Assembly (NCBI GenBank): GCA_023131705.1
Contig: JAGLZG010000134.1
Coordinates: forward strand, 1 to 5,187
DNA length: 5,187 nt
DNA from: Nanobdellota archaeon
GTDB taxonomy: Archaea > Nanobdellota > Nanobdellia > Woesearchaeales > B3-WOES
Reading direction: 5' to 3'
Below, in pieces: positions 1 through 5,187 of this stretch. Under the pieces are notes generated by a model that worked only from the letters and a program-made list of their open reading frames with translations, did not search any database and was not told the DNA's origin. A program made the position numbers and the translations under genes. Within the stretch, counting starts at the first letter, position 1; every line of letters begins with the position of its first letter.

Positions 1-28
1 AAAAAGAAAAAAATGCTTATTTAAGCAT
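1..28 (-). terminator. Hairpin plus T-tract at the 3' end of the TrmB-like gene
   Basis: On the minus strand the last codons and TAA stop of the regulator gene lie in an inverted repeat (arms 22-28 and 13-19; effectively a 6-bp stem ATGCTT/AAGCAT with loop AAAT). It is followed at once by a T-rich run interrupted by a single C (positions 13 down to 1). Archaeal transcription commonly ends at U-runs, with or without a stem, so this is a credible terminator. The stem is AT-rich and weak; the T-run is the stronger evidence. The window edge hides whatever follows. Confidence 0.6.
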
Positions 29-832
29 AGATTCTGCCGGCTTCATTGTTTTCCATGTAGAATCAAACATGTTGTTTACAGCAGATGCAAAAAAGGGCGT
101 ATTGACCCAGATTCCAACATCATATGTTGGATGAACCTTGTCATCATCCAGCAGCATAAATATCAGCTCTTTTCCATCTACAATACAGAATCTTGATCTT
201 GAGTTTGAATGGCGAATTTCTGCTACACCTGACAGGTCATTCAGAGCTCCTTTTGTCTCTTTTGTTATTGGCGCTGTTATTCTTATCTTGACTCCTCTTT
301 TCTTTAGTTTTTCAAATACAGGCTTTAGAGCCTCTACTTTTCTGATTAAGCCTTGTGTTGTTGTTGACAAAACAACTGATTCATTAGCACTTTTTATTGT
401 TGATTCAAGATGATTGTATAGGTTATGCCTTCCTTTTAATGAGCCGCTTAGGTCTGTTGGCTCAATTAGTTCAATACCTTGTGTATGAAGTGTTGTTAAT
501 TCATTTAAGACTTCTGTCCCTTTTAGGTTTTCTAATCTTTTTACTTTTTCATCTGCATCTGATTTCATGTTCTTCTTAACCCTTTCAACAACTTCAGTAG
601 GAGGAATAGCGATATATTTTATTGGCTTTCCAATCTTCATTATGACAAATCCTTTTTTCTCAAGACTTTCAAGAATATCATAGCTTCTTGATCTTGGAAC
701 ATTTGCTATATCAGACAGTTCTCCTGCAGTAGAAACACCCCTGCTTAGCAGAGCAGTCCAAATCTTAACCTCATAGAGGTTTAGAGAAAAAAACCTTCTT
801 AGTTTACTTAAAAATTCGTCTTTTACTATCAT
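17..832 (-). CDS. TrmB-family transcriptional regulator with PLD-like C-terminal domain
   Basis: A 271-residue DNA-binding regulator of the archaeal TrmB type. Residues about 10-78 form a winged helix-turn-helix: a helix with YEVKIWTALLSRG, then STAGELSDIANVPRSRSYDILESLEKKGFV (positions 34-63), with PRSRSYDILESLEKKG as recognition helix, then the wing up to YIAIPP. A charged, probably helical linker follows (about 80-112). The C-terminal part (about 120-265) resembles the phospholipase D-like effector domain found in many TrmB proteins. Where PLD enzymes carry HxKx4D, this one has R212-S-R214-FCIV-D219 in SRSRFCIVDG, so catalysis is unlikely and the fold probably binds a ligand. The ATG at 832 is supported by a GGGGGTG ribosome site 8 nt upstream. 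Known TrmB proteins bind sugars and control sugar uptake, glycolysis or gluconeogenesis genes; the ligand here is unknown. The gene diverges from acdBA, so control of that operon and of itself is plausible but inferred. Confidence 0.88.
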   Translation of the reverse strand: MIVKDEFLSKLRRFFSLNLYEVKIWTALLSRGVSTAGELSDIANVPRSRSYDILESLEKKGFVIMKIGKPIKYIAIPPTEVVERVKKNMKSDADEKVKRLENLKGTEVLNELTTLHTQGIELIEPTDLSGSLKGRHNLYNHLESTIKSANESVVLSTTTQGLIRKVEALKPVFEKLKKRGVKIRITAPITKETKGALNDLSGVAEIRHSNSRSRFCIVDGKELIFMLLDDDKVHPTYDVGIWVNTPFFASAVNNMFDSTWKTMKPAESMLK

Positions 833-840
833 TGATGTTA

Positions 841-847
841 CACCCCC
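841..847 (-). promoter_or_regulatory. Ribosome binding site of the TrmB-like gene
   Basis: Read on the minus strand the sequence is GGGGGTG, followed by 8 nt and the ATG at 832-830. The GGTG core pairs with the usual archaeal 16S rRNA tail. It fixes the start codon and implies the regulator mRNA has a 5' leader, unlike the likely leaderless acdB mRNA. Confidence 0.7.
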
Positions 848-922
848 TTTTTATAAAAAATTTATTGCTTTTTAGTAAGTAATAATAACTACTATTAATA
901 TGTTACGTTTTTTAATCGTGCA

Positions 923-943
923 GTTATTTCACTTCCAAATAAC
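923..943. repeat. Inverted repeat, candidate regulator operator
   Basis: Perfect inverted repeat GTTATTT / AAATAAC with a 7-nt spacer (CACTTCC); each arm is 7 bp. The 21-bp size and dyad symmetry suit a dimeric winged-helix regulator such as TrmB, whose known sites in Thermococcales are also inverted repeats with a short spacer, although this sequence is not the Thermococcales motif. It lies about 100 bp upstream of the TATA-like box of acdB and about 80 bp upstream of the regulator's start. That placement would suit activation of acdBA or autoregulation. Function is inferred; AT-rich DNA produces such repeats by chance. Confidence 0.42.
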
Positions 944-967
944 AACAATAAATTTTTACTTGGGAGT

Positions 968-984
968 TTATAATTAAATTATAA
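968..984. repeat. 17-bp perfect palindrome, candidate operator
   Basis: TTATAATT-A-AATTATAA, 8-bp arms around one central base, made only of A and T. It sits between the inverted repeat at 923-943 and the TATA-like boxes of acdB. It could be a second operator or a promoter element. Its pure A/T composition makes a chance origin more likely than for the other repeat. Confidence 0.3.
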
Positions 985-1040
985 CTGAACTAATATATAA
1001 ATATTTATGTTGTGAAAAGGATATTTAGAAAAACAAAGCA

Positions 1041-1048
1041 TTTAAATA
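1041..1048 (+). promoter_or_regulatory. TATA-like box of the acdBA operon
   Basis: TTTAAATA preceded by the purine-rich AAAGCA (1035-1040, a possible BRE). It matches the archaeal TATA box well. Archaeal transcription starts about 25-27 bp downstream of the box centre, here near 1068-1072, which coincides with the acdB start codons at 1068 and 1071. No ribosome site precedes these ATGs, so a leaderless mRNA is the simplest reading. A second AT-rich stretch at 994-1007 could be an alternative box giving a leader of about 45 nt. Confidence 0.55.
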
Positions 1049-1067
1049 GAAAAAGACGAATGCTAAG

Positions 1068-1673
1068 ATGATGAAACAACTGGAATTTAAAAAAAGTTTG
1101 AAGTTGCTAAAAAAATATGATATTAATTTTGTTGCGTCCTGTGTTATAAAAGATGAAAGCGCTTTTAATAAAGTTAAATACCCTCTTGTTCTAAAGGTCT
1201 TTTCTGGAAAGATTATCCATAAAAGCGATGTTGGTGGTGTTATTGTAGGGATTAAAGACAAAGAAGAAGCGGTTAAGGCTTTTAAAAAATTAAAAAAGGC
1301 AAGTAAAAATATTTTAATGCAGAAAATGGTTTCTGGAAAAGAGGTAATTATTGGGATGAAAAGAGATGGGCAGTTTGGGCCGGTTGTAATGTTTGGTTTA
1401 GGGGGCATATTTGTAGAAGTCATGAAAGATATCAGTTTCAGGGTTTGCCCGGTAACCAAAAGAAATGCTGTTGAAATGATCAAGGAAATCAAATCTTATA
1501 AGATATTAGAAGGTATCAGGGGGGAGAAAGGCATTAATATAAATGCCCTTGCTGATTTGATTGTTAATGTGTCTAAGTTATCCCTGAAAAATGATGTTAA
1601 TGAGATTGACCTAAATCCTGTTATTGTCGATGATAAAAAAGCTGTTGTTGTGGATGTGAGGTTTATGGCATGA
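1068..1673 (+). CDS. acdB: Acetyl-CoA synthetase (ADP-forming), beta subunit (ATP-grasp)
   Basis: Nucleotide-binding subunit of ADP-forming acetate--CoA ligase, cytoplasmic: acyl-CoA + ADP + Pi = acid + CoA + ATP. The 201 residues form an ATP-grasp domain. PLVLKVFSGKIIHKSDVGGV (39-58) contains His51, equivalent to the second active-site histidine of the Pyrococcus enzyme, which relays phosphate to ADP. QFGPVVMFGLGGIFVEVMKD (102-121) is the glycine-rich signature, and EIDLNPVIV (179-187) holds the nucleotide/metal-site Asp181. The protein is shorter than the roughly 230-residue Pyrococcus subunit: it lacks about 20 N-terminal residues and has a shorter loop near residue 80. An in-frame stop at 1047 with no start codon between it and 1068 shows that the short N-terminus is real in this sequence. 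ATG 1068 or 1071 are both possible starts. The stop overlaps acdA by 4 bp, so the two subunits are co-translated. Confidence 0.93.
   Translation: MMKQLEFKKSLKLLKKYDINFVASCVIKDESAFNKVKYPLVLKVFSGKIIHKSDVGGVIVGIKDKEEAVKAFKKLKKASKNILMQKMVSGKEVIIGMKRDGQFGPVVMFGLGGIFVEVMKDISFRVCPVTKRNAVEMIKEIKSYKILEGIRGEKGININALADLIVNVSKLSLKNDVNEIDLNPVIVDDKKAVVVDVRFMA
1656..1662 (+). promoter_or_regulatory. Ribosome binding site of acdA inside acdB
   Basis: GTGAGGT, whose GAGGT core ends 7 nt before the acdA ATG at 1670. It lies within the last codons of acdB and supports this ATG and coupled translation of the subunits. Confidence 0.6.
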
Positions 1674-3049
1674 ATTTAGAAAAGCTATTTAATCCAAAAA
1701 ACATTGCTGTAATAGGCGCATCAAAGGATAAAAGTTCTGTAGGGTATGGTATTTTGAGTAATCTTGCTTCTGGCTGTGTTTACAGATGTAAGTACTGCAA
1801 ACCTTTCCCTGGCAAACTTTTTCCAATCAACCCTCATGCAGATTCAATTTTTGATTTAAAGTGCTACAAAAGCATTTTAGATATCAGGGAAAATATTGAC
1901 CTTGCTGTAATTGTTGTTCCTGCAAGAATTGTCCTGGATATTGTAAATGAGTGCGTAAAGAAAAAAGTAAAAGGGGTAATCATAATTTCTGCAGGTTTTA
2001 GCGAGAAAAGCAAGTGGGGAGCTAAGGTGCAAAAGGAATTAGTTGATATTCTAAGCAAAGCAGAGATTCCTATGGTCGGTCCGAATTGCCTTGGGATAAT
2101 AAATGCAGCAAACAGCATGAATGCCAGTTTTGCTCCTGCAATGCCTCCTGATGGAAAGATTGCATTTATCTCGCAGTCTGGCGCACTTGCAGATTCAATA
2201 ATTGACTGGTCTATTGAGAATATGTATGGTTTTAGCACTATTGTCAGTTATGGCAATAAGGCTATGCTGGATGCCTCTGATTTTATGAGATATTTTGACA
2301 GGGACAAGAATACAAAAATTATCACTCTCTATGTAGAAGGAATTAATGATGGGAAAAAATTTATCAGGATTGCAAAAAAAATTAAAAAGCCAATAATTAT
2401 TCTGAAGGCTGGAAGGACTGAGCAAGGAGTTAAAGCAATAAGTTCCCATACAGGAAGCCTTGCCGGAAGTTATGATATATACAAAGCTGCTTTTAAGCAG
2501 GGCGGCGTTCTTGTTGCAGACACTATTGAGGACATGTTTGATAATGCAAAGGCATTAGCTAACATGCCAAAATTAAGAGGTCCTGTAGCAATTGTAACAA
2601 ATGGAGGGGGATGCGGTGTATTATGCGCAGATTACTGTTCTGAATTGGGTGTTCCTCTGGCAAAACTTAGGAAAAGCACTATCAAAAAAATAGATGATAC
2701 TAAGAAGATGCATCCTGCTTATTCAAGAAGAAATCCTCTTGACATTGTTGGTGATGCCTTACCTGAAAGATATGATGTTGCTGTTGATGCCGTGCTTTCT
2801 GAAAAATATATTGGCGGATTGATTGTAATCCAGACATTGCAGTCAAATACAAGGCCAGAAGAAGATGCTGAAGTGGTAATAAAAGCGAAAAAGAAATATC
2901 CTGATAAACCCATAATATGCACTTACATGGGAGGCAAATTTACAAAAAAGGCAAGTAATATGTTAGAGGCTTCAGGAATACCTGATTACAATGATGTAAA
3001 AAAAGCTGCTTTGGCTATGAAAGCGTTGATGTCAGGAATTCCCCGCTAA
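1670..3049 (+). CDS. acdA: Acetyl-CoA synthetase (ADP-forming), alpha subunit
   Basis: The CoA-binding and phospho-histidine subunit, partner of acdB; 459 residues, close to the roughly 460 of Pyrococcus AcdA. Domain 1 (about 5-130) is a Rossmann CoA-binding domain starting LFNPKNIAVIGAS, with VIVVPA (81-86) and the GVIIISAGF strand. Domain 2 (about 135-290) is succinyl-CoA-ligase-like: GPNCLGI (137-143), ISQSGALADS (167-176), then Glu223 in YVEGINDG and the phosphorylated His260 in SSHTGSLAGS (258-267). These match Glu218 and His257 of the Pyrococcus alpha subunit. Domain 3 (about 300-459) carries VTNGGGCGVL and RRNPLDIVGDA. All expected catalytic residues are present, so the enzyme should be active; the exact acid used (acetate or another) cannot be read from the sequence. 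Odd point: residues 34-48 are an insert with C36, C40 and C43 where typical alpha subunits have a short loop. In the cell it most likely makes ATP at the end of sugar or peptide fermentation. Confidence 0.94.
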   Translation: MNLEKLFNPKNIAVIGASKDKSSVGYGILSNLASGCVYRCKYCKPFPGKLFPINPHADSIFDLKCYKSILDIRENIDLAVIVVPARIVLDIVNECVKKKVKGVIIISAGFSEKSKWGAKVQKELVDILSKAEIPMVGPNCLGIINAANSMNASFAPAMPPDGKIAFISQSGALADSIIDWSIENMYGFSTIVSYGNKAMLDASDFMRYFDRDKNTKIITLYVEGINDGKKFIRIAKKIKKPIIILKAGRTEQGVKAISSHTGSLAGSYDIYKAAFKQGGVLVADTIEDMFDNAKALANMPKLRGPVAIVTNGGGCGVLCADYCSELGVPLAKLRKSTIKKIDDTKKMHPAYSRRNPLDIVGDALPERYDVAVDAVLSEKYIGGLIVIQTLQSNTRPEEDAEVVIKAKKKYPDKPIICTYMGGKFTKKASNMLEASGIPDYNDVKKAALAMKALMSGIPR

Positions 3050-3061
3050 AATCCCTGAGAT
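3050..3061. other. 12-bp gap between convergent acdA and acs
   Basis: The stop codons of acdA (plus strand) and acs (minus strand) are 12 bp apart. No hairpin or T-run is seen in the gap or just inside either gene, so the transcripts may read into one another or end inside the opposite gene. Confidence 0.6.
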
Positions 3062-5020
3062 TTACTGCCTCTTTTGCTTTAGAATTTCAACAACTGTTGG
3101 GTCTGCCAATGTTGAGGTGTTTCCCAAATCTTCTTTTCCTTCTGCTATTGCCTTTAGGATTCTTCTCATTATTTTTCCTGACCTTGTTTTTGGCAGAGCA
3201 TCTGCAAACTGAATCCTGTCTGGTTTTGCTATGGGGCCGATTTCTTCAGCTACATGCTTTCTTAATCCATCTTTTAACTTCTCTGTTTTTTTAACTCCTT
3301 TATTTAAACTAACAAAAGCATATAATGCCTGGCCTTTGATAGCATGCGGATAAGGCACAATTGCTGCTTCTGCAACACTTTTATGACTAACAATAGCACT
3401 CTCTACTTCCATTGTCCCAATCCTATGACCAGAAACATTTACAACATCATCTAATCTTCCCATTATCCAAAAATCACCTTCTTTATCTATTTTAGCTCCA
3501 TCTCCAGTTAGATACAACCCGGGAAATTTTTTGAAATATGTTTCTCTAAATCTTTTCTTATTGCCCCAAATACCCCTTAACATAGCTGGCCAGGGTTGTT
3601 TTATTACCAAATAACCGCCTTCATTAACACTGGCTTTAGTGCCATCTTCTCTTAAAATATCCGGTATTACTCCTGGAAATGGCCTTAGTACAGAACCTGG
3701 TTTTAGGGTCATTGCTCCTGGCAGGGGTGTTATTAATATGCCCCCTGTTTCAGTCTGCCACCAGGTATCTACTATTGGACATTTTTTATTGCCTATATGG
3801 GTATGATACCATAACCATGCTTCCGGATTAATTGGTTCACCAACAGAGCCTAACAATCTTAAAGAACTTAAATCGTATTTTTTTGTCCATTTATTTCCTT
3901 CTTTTTCTAATGCTCTTATCAATGTAGGGGCTGTATAAAAAATATTTACTTTAAATTTTTCTACTATTTTCCAACATCTTGCAGGATCAGGATAGTTTGG
4001 AACGCCTTCAAACATTATTGTCGTAGCGCCGTTAGCCAAAGGCCCATAAATAATGTAACTATGCCCTGTTATCCACCCTATATCTGCTGTGCACCAATAT
4101 GCATCTTCATCTTTTAAATCAAAAATCCATTTTGCTGTTATATAAACATAAACAAGATAACCGGCAGTTGTATGCAAAACACCTTTTGGCTTGCCAGTTG
4201 TTCCAGATGTATAAAGAATAAATAAAGGGTCTTCTGCGTCCATCATAGCTGGTTTACATTCATCTTTTATACCTTTCTTATTGATTTCTTCATGCCACCA
4301 TATATCCCTTCCCCTCTTCATCTGTATATTATTATTAGTCCTCTTAACAATAATAACCTTTTTTATTGACTTGCACTTTTTTACAGCTATGTCTGCAGAT
4401 TCTTTCACTGGTATAATCTTTCCTTTTCTTAAACTGCCATCAGATGTTATCAAAATTTTTGCTTTGCAGCCCTTAATCCTTGTTTCAACTGCTTTAGCAG
4501 AATATCCGCCGAAAACAATAGAGTGTATCACTCCAATCCTGGTACAAGCTAACATTGCTATTGCCAGCTCAGGAATCATAGGCAGATACATACAAATCCT
4601 GTCTCCCTTTTTTAAACCAAGTTTTTTTAGAACATTAGCAAATCTGCAAACTTCTTTATAAAGTTCTTCATAGGTATATGTTTTAACATCCTCTTCTTGT
4701 TCACCCTGCCAGATTAAAGCCAGTTTGTTTTTTCTTGTTTTTAGATGCCTGTCTAAACAATTATAACTGACATTAAGTTTTGCTCCATCAAACCATTTGC
4801 ATTTTAATGTTTTTGGATCCCAGCAATAAACTCTTTTCCATTTTTTAAAGAAATCAATTTCCCTGGCTATTTCAGCCCAAAACTTTTCCGGGTTTTTTAT
4901 ACTTTCATTATATAATTTTTGGTATTGTTTAAAATTTTTAATATGTGCTTTTTTTCTAAATTCTTTGCCTGGCTTAAACTTCCTGAGTTCGTGCATTATA
5001 GATTCTATTTCTTCAGGCAT
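3062..5020 (-). CDS. acs: Acetyl-CoA synthetase, AMP-forming
   Basis: Cytoplasmic acetate--CoA ligase: acetate + ATP + CoA = acetyl-CoA + AMP + PPi, by way of acetyl-AMP. From the ATG at 5020 the protein has 652 residues, the usual Acs length. It begins with the Acs-type N-terminal cap (about 1-90), followed by the AMP-binding domain: the phosphate loop YTSGTTGKPKGV (270-281), TADIGWITGHSY, GSVGEPINPEAW (391-402) and DTWWQTETGG (418-427), whose Trp restricts the pocket to small acids such as acetate. YLTGDGAKID and the hinge region GRLDDVVNVSGHRIG (521-535) lead to the mobile C-terminal domain with PKTRSGKIMRR (610-620), where Lys616 is the catalytic lysine, the residue often controlled by acetylation in bacteria. 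The C-terminal NTSTLADPTVVE is typical. I prefer ATG 5020 to GTG 5029 because AGGTGG lies 5 nt upstream of the ATG and the GTG would have no room for a ribosome site. The gene follows hppA after 9 bp and is probably co-transcribed with it. No truncation or missing key residue is seen. Confidence 0.95.
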   Translation of the reverse strand: MPEEIESIMHELRKFKPGKEFRKKAHIKNFKQYQKLYNESIKNPEKFWAEIAREIDFFKKWKRVYCWDPKTLKCKWFDGAKLNVSYNCLDRHLKTRKNKLALIWQGEQEEDVKTYTYEELYKEVCRFANVLKKLGLKKGDRICMYLPMIPELAIAMLACTRIGVIHSIVFGGYSAKAVETRIKGCKAKILITSDGSLRKGKIIPVKESADIAVKKCKSIKKVIIVKRTNNNIQMKRGRDIWWHEEINKKGIKDECKPAMMDAEDPLFILYTSGTTGKPKGVLHTTAGYLVYVYITAKWIFDLKDEDAYWCTADIGWITGHSYIIYGPLANGATTIMFEGVPNYPDPARCWKIVEKFKVNIFYTAPTLIRALEKEGNKWTKKYDLSSLRLLGSVGEPINPEAWLWYHTHIGNKKCPIVDTWWQTETGGILITPLPGAMTLKPGSVLRPFPGVIPDILREDGTKASVNEGGYLVIKQPWPAMLRGIWGNKKRFRETYFKKFPGLYLTGDGAKIDKEGDFWIMGRLDDVVNVSGHRIGTMEVESAIVSHKSVAEAAIVPYPHAIKGQALYAFVSLNKGVKKTEKLKDGLRKHVAEEIGPIAKPDRIQFADALPKTRSGKIMRRILKAIAEGKEDLGNTSTLADPTVVEILKQKRQ

Positions 5021-5025
5021 TTTTA

Positions 5026-5031
5026 CCACCT
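5026..5031 (-). promoter_or_regulatory. Ribosome binding site of acs, overlapping the hppA stop
   Basis: On the minus strand AGGTGG is followed by 5 nt (TAAAA) and the ATG at 5020-5018. It overlaps the TAG stop of hppA (5032-5030). This decides the acs start codon and suggests that acs translation follows hppA on one mRNA. Confidence 0.68.
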
Positions 5032-5187
5032 ATATAAACAAAGGTACAAAAACTAAAGCAACAATACTTATCAATTTTATTAAAATATTTAAACTTGGAC
5101 CGGATGTGTCTTTAAAAGGATCACCAACAGTATCACCAATAACAGCTGCTTTATGGGCAAAGCTTCCTTTTCCACCAAAATGACCTT
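5030..5187 (-). CDS. hppA: Membrane ion-translocating pyrophosphatase, C-terminal fragment (runs off window)
   Basis: The last 51 codons and TAG stop of an integral-membrane pyrophosphatase, which hydrolyses PPi and pumps H+ or Na+ out of the cytoplasm. In frame from 5185 the protein reads GHFGGKGSFAHKAAVIGDTV, then GDPFKDTSGPSLNILIKL, ending in the hydrophobic helix ISIVALVFVPLFI. GDTVGDPFKDTSGPSLN is the family signature near the C-terminus; its Asp and Lys residues bind the Mg-PPi substrate. The rest of the gene, including the residues that tell H+ from Na+ pumps and K+-dependence, lies beyond position 5187. The frame is open to the window edge and the fragment is intact as far as it goes. 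The gene sits directly upstream of acs with a 9-bp gap, so the pump may use the PPi that Acs makes. Confidence 0.93.
   Translation of the reverse strand, partial: GHFGGKGSFAHKAAVIGDTVGDPFKDTSGPSLNILIKLISIVALVFVPLFI

Larger units (their letters stand above)
833..1067. promoter_or_regulatory. Divergent regulatory region between the TrmB-like gene and acdBA
   Basis: A 235-bp, very AT-rich region between divergently transcribed genes. No coding sequence is credible in it. It holds the regulator's ribosome site (841-847), a 7+7 bp inverted repeat (923-943), a 17-bp palindrome (968-984), a second AT-rich TATA-like stretch (994-1007, containing the palindrome 997-1008) and the TATA-like box closest to acdB (1041-1048). 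No convincing TATA box was identified for the minus-strand gene. The region most likely carries the promoters of both transcription units and the binding sites of their regulator. Confidence 0.7.

Noticed and set aside
881..900. AATAATAACTACTATTAATA as a third operator
   Set aside because: Only 5-bp A/T arms match (883-887 with 893-897); too weak in DNA of this composition.
997..1008. 12-bp palindrome ATAAATATTTAT
   Set aside because: Pure A/T and overlapping a TATA-like stretch; more simply explained as promoter sequence than as a separate site.
1025..1492. 155-codon open frame on the minus strand
   Set aside because: It is antisense to acdB, whose protein has clear family motifs; the antisense product is low-complexity and hydrophobic, as expected for a shadow frame of AT-rich coding DNA.
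1775..1798. AcdA cysteine motif as evidence of a radical-SAM enzyme
   Set aside because: Spacing fits CX3CX2C, but the surrounding protein is clearly an ADP-forming acyl-CoA synthetase alpha subunit with a Rossmann CoA domain, not a radical-SAM barrel.
4281..4661. 126-codon open frame on the plus strand (and others at 138-413, 397-579, 1864-2238, 2195-2449, 2719-2922, 3097-3294)
   Set aside because: All lie within confidently identified genes on the opposite strand, lack recognisable domains and show no ribosome site that I could pick out.
5021..5029. GTG start codon at 5029 for acs (655 residues)
   Set aside because: The GTG falls within the AGGTGG ribosome site itself; the ATG at 5020 has ideal spacing and gives the usual 652-residue length.
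4965..5183. 72-codon open frame on the plus strand at the right edge
   Set aside because: It is antisense to the hppA C-terminus and the acs start; the minus-strand frame carries the GDTVGDPFKDTSGPS signature.

Overview
The window looks archaeal and AT-rich. The evidence is a TrmB-family regulator, a two-gene ADP-forming acetyl-CoA synthetase (the archaeal energy-conserving enzyme), an archaeal TATA-like box placed for leaderless transcription, and GGTG/GAGGT-type ribosome binding sites. The compact layout, short beta subunit and poly-T 3' end would suit a small-genome, fermentative lineage such as a DPANN archaeon. That placement is inference; no rRNA or other marker gene is present.

Layout: (1) 17-832, minus strand: a TrmB-like regulator ending in a hairpin/T-tract. 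(2) 833-1067: a divergent regulatory region with two perfect inverted repeats and a TATA-like box. (3) 1068-3049, plus strand: a two-gene operon, acdB-acdA, whose genes overlap by 4 bp (ATGA); it encodes the beta (ATP-grasp) and alpha (CoA-binding, phospho-histidine) subunits of ADP-forming acetyl-CoA synthetase. (4) 3050-3061: a 12-bp convergent gap. (5) 3062-5020, minus strand: a full-length AMP-forming acetyl-CoA synthetase (acs). (6) 5030-5187, minus strand: the last 51 codons of a membrane ion-pumping pyrophosphatase (hppA), which lies upstream of acs in the same probable operon and runs off the window.

The theme is acetate/acetyl-CoA energy metabolism. AcdAB normally turns acetyl-CoA + ADP + Pi into acetate + CoA + ATP, giving substrate-level ATP. 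Acs normally does the opposite, using ATP to make acetyl-CoA + AMP + PPi. HppA could recover energy from that PPi as an ion gradient. So acetate-producing and acetate-activating routes sit tail to tail, with a candidate sugar- or metabolite-sensing regulator divergent from the first. The least ordinary sequence feature is a cysteine-rich insert (CX3CX2C) in the N-terminal CoA-binding domain of AcdA.

No mobile elements, CRISPR arrays, RNA genes or defence systems were seen, and no wholly new system. The most useful leads are the hppA-acs coupling, the opposed acd/acs arrangement, the AcdA cysteine insert and the candidate operators.
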